A stretch of 64,000 nt of DNA from Macrococcoides bohemicum. Its GTDB lineage: Bacteria > Bacillota > Bacilli > Staphylococcales > Staphylococcaceae. Below are positions 34,738-43,190 of this stretch, one piece after another; the stretch's first letter is position 1, and the number at the start of each line of letters is the position of its first letter. A program made the translations under genes and the position numbers. The notes under the pieces were generated by a model. It worked only from the letters and a program-made list of their open reading frames with translations, was not told where the DNA came from and did no database searches. The DNA is taken from assembly GCF_042658685.1 (NCBI RefSeq), contig NZ_JBHSQY010000012.1. One strand, given 5' to 3'.

Positions 34738-35658
34738 TTATTTTTTGTATTTTTCATTGATTAAATGCATTGCAATATCAGGTCGATCTGTAACGATTGT
34801 GTGTACACCTTTTTTTAGTAAGGCATCCATTTCATCGATACTGTTGATGACCCAATATCCTACTGCGATATTTAAACTTTGAAGAAACTGAATGAATTTC
34901 TCATTATTTAATGGAATACCACGATAATGTGTTGGTATTTGGAATGTATCCACATTAGGTTGATACATATGTTTCATTCCTGAATTAAAAGCATAATAAG
35001 CACGAGCAACTTCGTTTTGACCAGCACCAACTGCAACACGATCATGTGCAAATGCATTAAAACGTAATGTTTGTTCATCCTCAAAGCTCGTTACACAAAC
35101 GCGTTCAAAGGCCTGTTTAGAATGAATTAAGCGGTACAATAGCACAGGTGCTAGTTTACCAGGCGTTGATTGTTTGCTATCTTTAATATCAATGTTGATT
35201 AGCAAATCAGGAAAAGCATCTAATAACTCGTTTAAAGTAACTACTTTAGCATCTTCATGGCCACGATATGGATATTCGCCATTAATATCTTTAAAACGAT
35301 AACCAAAGTCAAGTTGCTTCAATTCTTCTAAAGTATGATCACATACTTTACCAGAACCATTAGAAACGCGATCAACTAATGCATCATGTAGTACTACAAT
35401 CTCATTATCTTTAGTTAATCTAATATCAATCTCAAAACCATCAATGCCCAATTTATGAGATTTATTAAATGCTGCCATTGTGTGTTCAGGAGCAAGTTTT
35501 AACCCTCCACGATGTGCAAATATGTATGGTGAACGTTTGCTGAAGAATGGCTTAATATTGCGGGCACTTTGCTTACTCGTCATTTTAGTAGCTGCAACAG
35601 CTGCTGAATATGTAAGACCAGTTATTGTGATTGTTTTTAATAAAGTATTTTTTTTCAA
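34738..35658 (-). CDS. Glycerophosphodiester phosphodiesterase, exported
   Basis: Hydrolyses glycerophosphodiesters to glycerol 3-phosphate and an alcohol. About 306 residues: N-terminal hydrophobic signal or anchor, then the GDPD TIM barrel with FAHRGGLKLAPEHT (catalytic His), EIDIRLTKDNEIVVLHD (metal-binding Glu/Asp and second His) and NIDIKD. The open frame begins at a TTG at 35673, but GGAGGG lies between it and the TTG at 35656-35658, so the latter, giving MKKNTLLKT, is the likely start. Confidence 0.87.
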   Translation of the reverse strand: MKKNTLLKTITITGLTYSAAVAATKMTSKQSARNIKPFFSKRSPYIFAHRGGLKLAPEHTMAAFNKSHKLGIDGFEIDIRLTKDNEIVVLHDALVDRVSNGSGKVCDHTLEELKQLDFGYRFKDINGEYPYRGHEDAKVVTLNELLDAFPDLLINIDIKDSKQSTPGKLAPVLLYRLIHSKQAFERVCVTSFEDEQTLRFNAFAHDRVAVGAGQNEVARAYYAFNSGMKHMYQPNVDTFQIPTHYRGIPLNNEKFIQFLQSLNIAVGYWVINSIDEMDALLKKGVHTIVTDRPDIAMHLINEKYKK

Positions 35659-35747
35659 AATATAACCCTCCAACTGAATTTTGTTATTTTAATTTTAACA
35701 GAACAAATGATACTATAAAAGAAAGCTAAATGAGAGGAAAGAAACAT

Positions 35748-36008
35748 ATGACATTAGTTCAAAGAGAACAACTTATTATTTATTTAAAAAGTCATAAGCA
35801 TGAACGTCAAATCCGAAAATATGGACATATTGTACATAGCAATCGTAAAGAAAAATGGGTGGCAATGTATATCAATGAAGATAAGTTAGCTCATACACTT
35901 TCACAACTAGAAAAATTAAAGTTTGTGACAAATGTTCTCATTTCACCATATAAACAATTAAAGACAGACTACAGTTCAGGTGATAATAAACTTAATGCAT
36001 CGGTTTAA
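35748..36008 (+). CDS. ylbG: UPF0298 (DUF2129) family protein YlbG
   Basis: 86 residues. HIVHSNRKEKWVAMYIN and the small alpha/beta body are typical of YlbG, a cytosolic protein of unknown function near ylbF and rsmD in bacilli. GAGAGGAAAG before the ATG at 35748 decides the start over the ATG at 35730. Its 3' end overlaps the convergent gene by 17 bases. Confidence 0.85.
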   Translation: MTLVQREQLIIYLKSHKHERQIRKYGHIVHSNRKEKWVAMYINEDKLAHTLSQLEKLKFVTNVLISPYKQLKTDYSSGDNKLNASV

Positions 36009-36381
36009 TAACGCGTTGAAGACGTAACACGCCAATTAAGTACTGGTGATAAAGTGCATCTTCATAAAAGAAATGCTTTGCCTTTACATCAAATTCTTTT
36101 ATAGAGATTTGGTATTTTTCAGCCCATGACTTTACGAGATCAAAGCGTTTATTGCTTTCAGGATATGGGTAATTTATGCCTTCAAATATGCTATACATCG
36201 CCTGGAAGTTACCATCTACTGTTGGATTCATAATCAGTACTACTGAAGTTTTAGGCTGTTTTTCCAACGTAGTATGTAAAAACAATAAACAGTCCGTTCG
36301 TTCATGATTATATTTCATTAACTGCTCGAGTTCGAAAAGATCACTATATCCTTCGCCGAGCGAAATAAAAGCTTGTTTCAT
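35992..36381 (-). CDS. Conserved hypothetical protein (possibly DUF7147)
   Basis: 129 residues, soluble. It begins MKQAFISLGEGYSDLFELEQLM and has FLHTTLE and VLIMNP segments, suggesting alternating strands and helices. Located between ylbG and rsmD, where staphylococci carry a conserved hypothetical gene; I am unsure of the domain name. AGGAGAACC precedes the ATG. Transcribed against its neighbours and convergent with ylbG. Confidence 0.65.
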   Translation of the reverse strand: MKQAFISLGEGYSDLFELEQLMKYNHERTDCLLFLHTTLEKQPKTSVVLIMNPTVDGNFQAMYSIFEGINYPYPESNKRFDLVKSWAEKYQISIKEFDVKAKHFFYEDALYHQYLIGVLRLQRVIKPMH

Positions 36382-36458
36382 TATGGTTCTCCTTTATTTA
36401 TTGATATTAATATTATACATGAAAAGAACCGTGAGAATAAATTTAAAAGGAGTAATAT

Positions 36459-36998
36459 ATGCGTGTTATTGGTGGGAAATATAAACGATTTCAGTTAACT
36501 GCACCAAAAGGAGTAACTTCAAGACCAACAACAGATAAAATTAAAGAAACGATGTTTAATATTCTCGGTCCGATGAATGGCATAGGACTTGATTTATTTG
36601 CTGGCAGTGGTGGATTGGGGGTAGAAGCGATAAGCAGAGGCCTTTCCAAAGTGATTTTTGTAGATGGAAGTTTTGAATCAATACAGATGATTAAGAAAAA
36701 CACTTCATTTCTTGACGAAGAAGTTGAAATTTATAAGAATGATTACAAAAGAGCTTTAAAGGCATTAAATAAAAGAGATATTCAGTTTAATATGATTTTT
36801 TTAGATCCCCCGTATCAAAAGAATATCGTTAATGAAGCATTGCCTATGATTAAGGAATTTGATTTACTTGCAGAAGACGGTCAAATCCTTATAGAATGTG
36901 AGAAGAATGAAAGAATAGATACGCTTGACTATGAAGTGATAAAAAATGAAACATATGGCATAACAAAATTAATCATATTAAGAGGTAATTATGAGTAA
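36459..36998 (+). CDS. rsmD: 16S rRNA (guanine966-N2)-methyltransferase RsmD
   Basis: Methylates G966 of 16S rRNA in the assembled 30S subunit. 179 residues. MRVIGGKYKRFQL and RPTTDKIKETMFNIL are the family's N-terminus; DLFAGSGGLGVEAISRG is the SAM motif and FLDPPY the catalytic (D/N)PPY motif. AAAGGAG precedes the ATG. Overlaps coaD by 8 bases, so the two are coupled, as in other Firmicutes. Confidence 0.95.
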   Translation: MRVIGGKYKRFQLTAPKGVTSRPTTDKIKETMFNILGPMNGIGLDLFAGSGGLGVEAISRGLSKVIFVDGSFESIQMIKKNTSFLDEEVEIYKNDYKRALKALNKRDIQFNMIFLDPPYQKNIVNEALPMIKEFDLLAEDGQILIECEKNERIDTLDYEVIKNETYGITKLIILRGNYE

Positions 36999-37491
36999 AA
37001 CAATCGCAGTAGTACCAGGAAGCTTTGACCCTGTCACAAAAGGACACTTAGATATCATACAGCGAAGTAGTGAATTATTTGATGAAATACATGTCTCTGT
37101 ATTGAATAATGCTAAAAAGACCGGTTTTTTCACGATAGAAGAACGTCTTACTCTCATTGAAGAAGCGGTTAAAGATATTCCGAATGTAAAAGTTGATTAT
37201 TTTTCAGGTTTACTTGTGCATTTTTGTGAAAGAGTAGGTGCTAAACAAATCGTACGTGGATTACGTGCAGTTTCTGACTTTGAATATGAGATGCAGCTGA
37301 CAAGCATGAATAAGAAATTAAACGATGATATAGAAACATTATATATGATGACTAACAACCAATATTCATTTATTTCTTCGAGTATGGTTAAAGAAGTTGC
37401 AAAATATGGTGGGGATGTATCGAGTATTGTACCTAAAAATGTTGAGATTGCACTAAAAGAAAAGTATCAGCAATTAGCAGAAGAAGAATAG
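36991..37491 (+). CDS. coaD: Phosphopantetheine adenylyltransferase
   Basis: The fourth step of CoA synthesis, joining ATP and 4'-phosphopantetheine. 166 residues, hexameric family. GSFDPVTKGH at 10-19 is the nucleotidyltransferase HxGH-type motif; QIVRGLRAVSDFEYE and FISSSMVKEVAKYGGD (the ISSS/T motif) are also conserved. Follows rsmD by overlap; terminator after it. Confidence 0.96.
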   Translation: MSKTIAVVPGSFDPVTKGHLDIIQRSSELFDEIHVSVLNNAKKTGFFTIEERLTLIEEAVKDIPNVKVDYFSGLLVHFCERVGAKQIVRGLRAVSDFEYEMQLTSMNKKLNDDIETLYMMTNNQYSFISSSMVKEVAKYGGDVSSIVPKNVEIALKEKYQQLAEEE

Positions 37492-37503
37492 TAAATCATA
37501 TTG

Positions 37504-37535
37504 AAAAACCACATCCGGATAAGATGTGGTTTTTT
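37504..37535 (+). terminator. Terminator of rsmD-coaD
   Basis: AAAAACCACATC, loop CGGATAA, GATGTGGTTTTTT. The 107 bases from here to the end of tmcAL contain a short CAATCG-TTAT-CGATTG hairpin near 37637 and nothing else I can identify. Confidence 0.9.
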
Positions 37536-37642
37536 GATGGAGTAGTTGAAATTTATATACTTTCCAATGGGTTGAAATGCAAGGATCAGAGTAAGTAGTA
37601 GAAATTAGATAATACAACCGCTTTACTAGCGCGACCCAATCG

Positions 37643-38713
37643 TTATCGATTGTATACAACTGGCGTATTAAAATCTGTCATCGAGCTACCACTTATAAGG
37701 TTATATATTTCAGTAGCTTTTATTTCTAAACCGAAATAATCACGCGACGCGCTGTTTACGTTTGTCACGATTACAACATCTTCAATTGATTTGATTAGTT
37801 TTCGTCCTGTGTCATTCATCCCTAGTATACGTATAGCTGTAATTTCTTTTAATCGAGGAACATCTTTTTCTTTTATATTTAACAATAGATAGACAAGTAA
37901 CCGTTGAATTCTACTTCTCGTATATCGTTTTGATACCATCTTTTCAATTAATTCGTCGAATGTTTCAACTTCACTAATGACTTTCTTAAATCGATTTTCT
38001 AATCCTTCATACATCGTATATATTTTTTGAAGTTCAAGTACATTCATGGATAGCATACGATATTTTAATAGCGTAAAATAATCTTCCCAGCGGACTGCAT
38101 TGACGATTAATTCACTGTGAGGCATCGTCTCTTTAATGTCATTATCATTAAAGTAATTCTTCCGTATTGCAGTTGCGCTTGAAATTGTACCTGTCAAAAC
38201 TTCATCTGTATAATTATTATTAATTCTTGAGATTGGAATTAATGTCAGGGTAGGGTATATTTCTCTCGTAGCTTTCATATATGCATGAGCTAATATATCA
38301 TTTGATTTTAAATCAGCACTCATTAATTTTGGGTATGCTGCTCCAGTACGTATAGCTTCACGAGTAGGTGACTTTATCTCAAAATCAATTTTGTTAAGGT
38401 CTCCGCTCTCACTGCCGAAAGACAAACCTTCGAGACCGAGCTTTTTAGCGATCATGATACCACCACGAGCAAAGTCATCTGCATAACTTATTGCATAGAA
38501 TTGAGGGAGTTCAACAACTAAGTCCACATAATCAAGCGCCATTTTTGTACGCATAAATTTATTTATAAATGCAGGCTCACCACGTTGAACGAATTGTCCA
38601 CTCATGATTGCTACAATAATAGCATCTGGATATAATTTTTTAACCTGCTCTATCTGATATTTATGGCCATTATGAAAAGGATTATATTCACAAATTATTC
38701 CGATTGCCTTCAT
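37643..38713 (-). CDS. tmcAL: tRNA(Met) cytidine acetate ligase TmcAL (YlbM)
   Basis: Forms N4-acetylcytidine at the wobble position of elongator tRNA(Met) using acetate and ATP. About 356 residues. MKAIGIICEYNPFHNGH has the HxGH nucleotidyltransferase motif, then IMSGQFVQRGEPA and SFGSESGD, all family hallmarks. The frame extends to a GTG at 38728; the ATG at 38711-38713 is behind GAGGGG and starts with the canonical sequence. Divergent from yceD-rpmF. Confidence 0.92.
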   Translation of the reverse strand: MKAIGIICEYNPFHNGHKYQIEQVKKLYPDAIIVAIMSGQFVQRGEPAFINKFMRTKMALDYVDLVVELPQFYAISYADDFARGGIMIAKKLGLEGLSFGSESGDLNKIDFEIKSPTREAIRTGAAYPKLMSADLKSNDILAHAYMKATREIYPTLTLIPISRINNNYTDEVLTGTISSATAIRKNYFNDNDIKETMPHSELIVNAVRWEDYFTLLKYRMLSMNVLELQKIYTMYEGLENRFKKVISEVETFDELIEKMVSKRYTRSRIQRLLVYLLLNIKEKDVPRLKEITAIRILGMNDTGRKLIKSIEDVVIVTNVNSASRDYFGLEIKATEIYNLISGSSMTDFNTPVVYNR

Positions 38714-38777
38714 TGTATTTCCCCTCACATCAGTTTATAATAATGATTGTAACAGAAATATCTGTTAAGAAAAAATC

Positions 38778-38807
38778 TTGACAAACTGTTATTAAAAGAG
38801 GTAAAAT
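38778..38807 (+). promoter_or_regulatory. Promoter of yceD-rpmF
   Basis: TTGACA (6/6) at 38778-38783, 18 bases, TAAAAT (5/6) at 38802-38807. Confidence 0.75.
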
Positions 38808-38837
38808 AAATTTTGTGTTTGTAAGAGGTGAAACCAT

Positions 38838-39350
38838 ATGAAATGGTCATTAGCTGAATTAAGAAAACATCGTGATAGTGGTTATCCATTTGAATCAGAA
38901 ATCAACTTAAATCATTTAATATCTAGCTTACAGTTAGTTGATATATCACCGATTAAGGTGGAGGGTAAATTAACATCTAAGTCAAACGAAGTAGTAGCTG
39001 ATTTACATGTAACTGGACAATTCGTTATGACTTGTGCAAGAACATTAGAAGATGTTGAAGTTCCATTCGATATCAAATCAGTAGAATATTTTGATGATAA
39101 CGATTATGTTGAATATGATGAGAATAGACATGCCATTTTGAATGGTGTTATAGACTTAACACCCGTTATTCAAGAGTTAGTTGTAATCAATAAACCTGTA
39201 CGTGTGGTAAAAGAGGATGTTGATTTAGAACTAACAAAAGGTAAAGGTTGGGAAGTAATTGATGAAAGTCAATTAGAAGATGAAAAGCCTAAGGTTGATC
39301 CAAGGCTTGCAAAACTTCAAGCTTTAAAAGACAGTATGTCTGAAAACTAG
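38838..39350 (+). CDS. yceD: YceD family protein (DUF177), L32-linked
   Basis: 170 residues, acidic. VVADLHVTGQFVMTCARTLEDVEVPFD is the DUF177 core; the family is almost always encoded directly before rpmF and is linked to ribosomal RNA or L32 in plants and bacteria. Function in Firmicutes is not settled. AAGAGGTG precedes the ATG; 21 bases separate it from rpmF. Confidence 0.88.
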   Translation: MKWSLAELRKHRDSGYPFESEINLNHLISSLQLVDISPIKVEGKLTSKSNEVVADLHVTGQFVMTCARTLEDVEVPFDIKSVEYFDDNDYVEYDENRHAILNGVIDLTPVIQELVVINKPVRVVKEDVDLELTKGKGWEVIDESQLEDEKPKVDPRLAKLQALKDSMSEN

Positions 39351-39371
39351 ATCGATAGGAGGCAAAATACA

Positions 39372-39545
39372 ATGGCAGTTCCTTTTAGAAGAACATCTAA
39401 AACAGCGAAAAGAAAACGTCGTACACACTTCAAATTATCAGTACCTGGTATGGTTGAATGTCCATCATGTGGCGAAATGAAATTATCTCACCGTGTATGT
39501 CCATCATGTGGTTCTTACAATGGTAAAGAAGTAGTTTCTAAATAA
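39372..39545 (+). CDS. rpmF: 50S ribosomal protein L32
   Basis: 57 residues (too short for many ORF screens): MAVPFRRTSKTAKRKRR, then VECPSCGEMKLSHRVCPSCGSYNGKEVVSK. Both CPSC pairs are intact, so this is the zinc-binding (C+) form of L32, not the zinc-free paralogue. ATAGGAGG precedes the ATG. Co-transcribed with yceD; a terminator follows. Confidence 0.96.
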   Translation: MAVPFRRTSKTAKRKRRTHFKLSVPGMVECPSCGEMKLSHRVCPSCGSYNGKEVVSK

Positions 39546-39552
39546 TTTTTTT

Positions 39553-39588
39553 ATAAGTGTATCGCTTTTGCGATACACTTATTTTTTT
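39553..39588 (+). terminator. Terminator of yceD-rpmF
   Basis: ATAAGTGTATCGC, loop TTTT, GCGATACACTTAT, then seven T. Confidence 0.92.
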
Positions 39589-39604
39589 CGAGTAAGCCAT
39601 AAAA

Positions 39605-39645
39605 TTGTATTTGCGCTTGATTATCATTATACTAAATAATGATAA
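39605..39645 (+). promoter_or_regulatory. bshC promoter with overlapping palindromic operator
   Basis: TTGTAT at 39605-39610, 17 bases, TATACT at 39628-39633 make a good promoter. Over the -10 lies a perfect 10-bp inverted repeat, TTATCATTAT (39621-39630) and ATAATGATAA (39636-39645), with a 5-base spacer. Each arm matches part of the Fur-box consensus built from GATAAT units, but the whole does not form a standard 19-bp box. The position is that of a repressor site. Confidence 0.6.
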
Positions 39646-39663
39646 AATGCGAGGTGTAGACAA

Positions 39664-41259
39664 GTGGAGATAATTAAGCAGTTAGCAGATAACAAAGGGG
39701 CTTTTATAGAGCGCTACACACATCAGGATGATGTGTTATCACAATATAGATATGATGTAACAAAAGATGAAAGTTATAAATTGCGTATGAACGATAAAGC
39801 AAATGGTCTTGAATCTGAGCTTTCAAAAGTAATTGAAAATTATATGTCGAAGTTTGAACTGAGCGAAAAACAACGTGAAAATATAAATCTTTTAGCCGAA
39901 GGTAATAAAGTTGTCATCGGCGGGCAACAAGCAGGACTGTTTGTTAGTCCAATGTATACAATACATAAAATTATTACTATAATTGTTCTTGCAAAAGAGC
40001 AATCAACGAAACTAGGTACTAAGATAATACCTGTATTCTGGATTGCAGGTGAAGATCATGATTTTGATGAAGTGAATTATATTAATGTATATACAGCGGA
40101 AAATAACGTGCATAAAATTAAATATTATCCAACTGAAGAAGTAACAGATAGTGTATCTGAACTTAACTTTGAACAGGAAGCATTAAAATTTACGATTGAC
40201 CGCTTTATTACGAGTTTAACAGAAACTAATGCAACAAAATCGATTTATAAACTTTTAAATAATTTGCCAGAAAACTGGACGGATCATTTCCAATACATTA
40301 TTCATACGTTATTTAAAGACTATGGTTTACTGTTAATTGATAGCCAGAACAAAGAAGTTCGTGCGCTGGAAACGGACATACTTGTGTGGATGTTTGATCA
40401 CCATGAAGCAATCAATCAAGCTTTTAGAAATGGACAAGAAAAGATGGAATCCCTTATCGGAGAACGCCAAATTTTAACTGAAACAAATGTTCATTTATTT
40501 ATGTCATTTGAAGGCAAACGTCAGTTATTAAAGTTCGAAGATGGAAAATATAAATTATCTAAATCTGATGCCACTTTTACTAAAGCTGAAATGAGAGCTA
40601 AAATTCAAGTTGCGCCACATTTATTCAGTAACAATGTTGTTACACGTCCATTGATGGAAGAAATGCTATTTAACACATTAGCATTTGTCGGTGGCCCATC
40701 AGAAATTAAATACTGGGGAGAGTTAAAGCAGGTTTTTGATTTCGCAAAAGTTGAAATGCCTCCAGTGGTCCCACGTATGCGTATAACCTATATAAATGAC
40801 AAATTATTAAAGGATATGCAACGTTTCAATATTACGATTGATTCGCTTTACGATAATGGTATTGAGAAGTTCCAGAACGATTTTTTAGGTTCAAAGGAAA
40901 ATAGACTCTTGCTTAGTCAAATGCAGGAAACGATTGCAAATATTGAAGCGGATTATGAAGCAATGCAATTACTAGATGTTCCAATGGAGACAAAACAATT
41001 GTTGCAGGATAATTTGAATTATCATAAACGTCAATTTGAATATTTTAAGAAACGCTATCATCAAGATATTAAACGCCGTCATGATGTTGATTTTAAAGCG
41101 TTGAACGCTATCGGGAATATAATGAATCCTGGAGGAGGCTTACAGGAGAGAATAATGCATCCTATTCAGTTTATCAATACGTACGATTTTGGCATATTTG
41201 ATGAAGTTATTGATAACATCAATAACTACACGTTCGATCATACGATTTTAAAACTATAG
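39664..41259 (+). CDS. bshC: Bacillithiol biosynthesis cysteine-adding enzyme BshC
   Basis: The last step of bacillithiol synthesis, adding cysteine to GlcN-malate. 531 residues: nucleotide-binding-like N-terminal core with VIGGQQAGLFVSPMYTIHKI, FWIAGEDHDFDEVN, and FVGGPSEIKYWGELKQVF, plus a C-terminal coiled coil (about 390-460). GTG start with GCGAGGTG upstream. In bacilli and staphylococci it precedes mraZ, as here, but a strong terminator separates them. Confidence 0.94.
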   Translation: MEIIKQLADNKGAFIERYTHQDDVLSQYRYDVTKDESYKLRMNDKANGLESELSKVIENYMSKFELSEKQRENINLLAEGNKVVIGGQQAGLFVSPMYTIHKIITIIVLAKEQSTKLGTKIIPVFWIAGEDHDFDEVNYINVYTAENNVHKIKYYPTEEVTDSVSELNFEQEALKFTIDRFITSLTETNATKSIYKLLNNLPENWTDHFQYIIHTLFKDYGLLLIDSQNKEVRALETDILVWMFDHHEAINQAFRNGQEKMESLIGERQILTETNVHLFMSFEGKRQLLKFEDGKYKLSKSDATFTKAEMRAKIQVAPHLFSNNVVTRPLMEEMLFNTLAFVGGPSEIKYWGELKQVFDFAKVEMPPVVPRMRITYINDKLLKDMQRFNITIDSLYDNGIEKFQNDFLGSKENRLLLSQMQETIANIEADYEAMQLLDVPMETKQLLQDNLNYHKRQFEYFKKRYHQDIKRRHDVDFKALNAIGNIMNPGGGLQERIMHPIQFINTYDFGIFDEVIDNINNYTFDHTILKL

Positions 41260-41299
41260 ATGATATTCTTTTCTTATTACAACATTATATTTGGGATTT

Positions 41300-41338
41300 C
41301 CCCCCACCACGGTTTTTTAGCGTGGTGGGGGGTTTTTT
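41300..41338 (+). terminator. Very GC-rich terminator between bshC and the dcw cluster
   Basis: CCCCCCACCACG, a 9-base loop, CGTGGTGGGGGG and six T. A 12-bp stem with 10 G-C pairs, unusually strong for this AT-rich genome, insulating mraZ transcription. Confidence 0.93.
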
Positions 41339-41377
41339 GCGTCTTCATATAAAAAATAAAAAAGTTTTGAATAATTA

Positions 41378-41413
41378 GTGGAGGAAAGTGGTGGGATGTG
41401 GTAAATTTATATT
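41378..41413 (+). promoter_or_regulatory. MraZ boxes and promoter of the dcw cluster
   Basis: GTGGAGGAAA, GTGGTGGGAT and GTGGTAAATT follow each other with an exact 10-base period (41378, 41388, 41398). Direct GTGG repeats of this period before mraZ are the known type of MraZ binding site. TATATT at 41408-41413 is the likely -10, so MraZ bound here would cover the -35 region and repress the operon. Confidence 0.75.
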
Positions 41414-41430
41414 AAGGCTAGGTGATGACT

Positions 41431-41862
41431 ATGTTCATGGGTGAATATCAACATCAACTGGATACCAAAGGTCGCATGATTGTACCTGCTAAGTTCCGAG
41501 ATGAATTAACAGAACATTTTGTTATTACTCGTGGCCTTGATAAGTGTTTGTTTGGCTATCCTTTAGATGAATGGAAAAGAATTGAAGAAAAATTAAAAAC
41601 TTTACCAATAACTAAACGAGATGCCAGAAAATTTATGCGTTTATTCTTCTCTGGTGCAGTAGAAGTAGAATTAGATAAACAAGGACGTATTAATATTCCA
41701 AAGAATTTAATGGAATATGCTGGTTTATCGAAGGAATGTACAGTGATAGGCGTTTCAACTCGAATTGAGATTTGGGACAGAAGTAGCTGGGATAATTTCT
41801 ATGAAGATACTGAAGAGCACTATGAAGAAATTGCTGAAGAGTTAATTGATTTTGATCTATAG
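41431..41862 (+). CDS. mraZ: Transcriptional regulator MraZ
   Basis: 143 residues with two AbrB-like SpoVT domains, each with the DTKGR/DKQGR motif (LDTKGRMIVP and LDKQGRINIP). Represses the division and cell-wall cluster by binding repeats before its own gene. The chosen ATG (MFMGEYQHQLD) matches family starts and has AGGTG six bases upstream; a GTG at 41422 is in frame but lies inside that ribosome binding site. First gene of the dcw operon. Confidence 0.95.
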   Translation: MFMGEYQHQLDTKGRMIVPAKFRDELTEHFVITRGLDKCLFGYPLDEWKRIEEKLKTLPITKRDARKFMRLFFSGAVEVELDKQGRINIPKNLMEYAGLSKECTVIGVSTRIEIWDRSSWDNFYEDTEEHYEEIAEELIDFDL

Positions 41863-41871
41863 GAGGAAAAC

Positions 41872-42804
41872 ATGTTCCATCATATTACTGTGTTATTAGA
41901 AGAAACTGTTGATCAACTTAATATTAAACCGAATGGTATATATGTTGATTGTACTTTAGGTGGAGCGGGTCATAGTCTTTATTTAGTCAAACAATTAACG
42001 AATGGTAGATTGATTTCAATCGATCAGGACCAGACTGCGATTGACAATGCACACATCATTTTGAAAGATCATTTAGATAAAGTAACTTTCGTTAAAGATA
42101 ACTTCAGGAATTTAAGAGCTATCTTAAATGAACTTAATATTGATAAAGTAGATGGCGTTCTTTATGACTTAGGGGTTTCTAGTCCACAACTTGATGTAGG
42201 AGAAAGAGGATTTAGTTATCACCAGGAAGCAAGGCTCGATATGCGAATGGATCAATCACAAACGCTTTCAGCATATGAAGTAGTCAATGAATGGCCCTAT
42301 GAAAAGTTAGTTTCAATATTCTTTCGTTATGGTGAAGAAAAATTTTCTAAACAAATCGCTCGAAAAATTGAAAATATTAGAGAAACAACACCAATTGAAA
42401 CGACATCTGATTTAGTTGAAATTATTAAGGACGCAATTCCAGCACCAGCCAGAAGAACAGGCGGACATCCTGCTAAAAGAGTTTTTCAGGCCATAAGAAT
42501 TGCGGTAAATGACGAACTAGGTGCTTTTGAAGAGTCGATTGAACAAGCGATTGATTCTGTTAATGTGGGTGGAAGAATTTCAGTTATTACTTTCCATTCA
42601 TTAGAAGATAGACTATGTAAACAAGTTTTTCAGGAGTATGAAAAAGGTCCTGATATTCCTAGAGGTTTACCAGTTATCCCGGATGAGTACAAGCCGAAAT
42701 TAAAACGTATTAATAAGAAACCGATTGTATCGACAGAACAAGAACTAGAAGAGAATAATAGAGCACGCAGCGCAAAACTTAGAGTCGTAGAAATATTAAA
42801 ATAA
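41872..42804 (+). CDS. rsmH: 16S rRNA (cytosine1402-N4)-methyltransferase RsmH
   Basis: 310 residues. HHITVLLEETVDQLNIKPNG and VDCTLGGAGHS at the N-terminus, the SAM motif region, DLGVSSPQLD, and the C-terminal TFHSLEDR and NNRARSAKLRVVE are all family signatures. AGGAGG lies before the ATG, 10 bases after mraZ. Formerly mraW. Confidence 0.96.
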   Translation: MFHHITVLLEETVDQLNIKPNGIYVDCTLGGAGHSLYLVKQLTNGRLISIDQDQTAIDNAHIILKDHLDKVTFVKDNFRNLRAILNELNIDKVDGVLYDLGVSSPQLDVGERGFSYHQEARLDMRMDQSQTLSAYEVVNEWPYEKLVSIFFRYGEEKFSKQIARKIENIRETTPIETTSDLVEIIKDAIPAPARRTGGHPAKRVFQAIRIAVNDELGAFEESIEQAIDSVNVGGRISVITFHSLEDRLCKQVFQEYEKGPDIPRGLPVIPDEYKPKLKRINKKPIVSTEQELEENNRARSAKLRVVEILK

Positions 42805-42815
42805 GAGGTGACAAC

Positions 42816-43190
42816 ATGGCAGTAGAATACATCAATCCAAATTATTATGAACAGACACAAGCACAACCTAAAGTTATAACAAAAACTGTTACAAAATCCC
42901 ATGTTGTTTCGTTATCTAAATTAGAGAAATTAGTATATTTATCATTGGTGACATTGATTGCTTTAGTAAGTATTTATATGCTATCTTTAAAATATGACGC
43001 GTATCACACAAATAGTAAGATTGCTGCAATTGAACAAAAAATTGTTCATCAAAAATCTGTAAATGGTGAGTTAAATTCAGAAGCGATGAAACAATCTTCT
43101 TATGAACGTGTCTATAGTAAAGCAAAGTCGTTCGGACTTAGCTTGAATAATGATAACGTAAAGGTAGTGCAAAAAGATGTCACGAACTAA
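42816..43190 (+). CDS. ftsL: Cell division protein FtsL
   Basis: 124 residues, bitopic membrane protein: hydrophilic N-terminus, one helix at about 43-62, then an extracellular coiled coil. It forms a complex with DivIB (FtsQ) and DivIC at the septum. Identified from topology and position between rsmH and the PBP gene, since FtsL sequences diverge. AAGAGGTG precedes the ATG. Overlaps the next gene by 14 bases. Confidence 0.9.
   Translation: MAVEYINPNYYEQTQAQPKVITKTVTKSHVVSLSKLEKLVYLSLVTLIALVSIYMLSLKYDAYHTNSKIAAIEQKIVHQKSVNGELNSEAMKQSSYERVYSKAKSFGLSLNNDNVKVVQKDVTN

Noticed and set aside
37536..37642. Possible small gene or RNA between coaD and tmcAL
   Set aside because: Only a short hairpin and no promoter, ribosome binding site or conserved frame; treated as a plain intergenic spacer.
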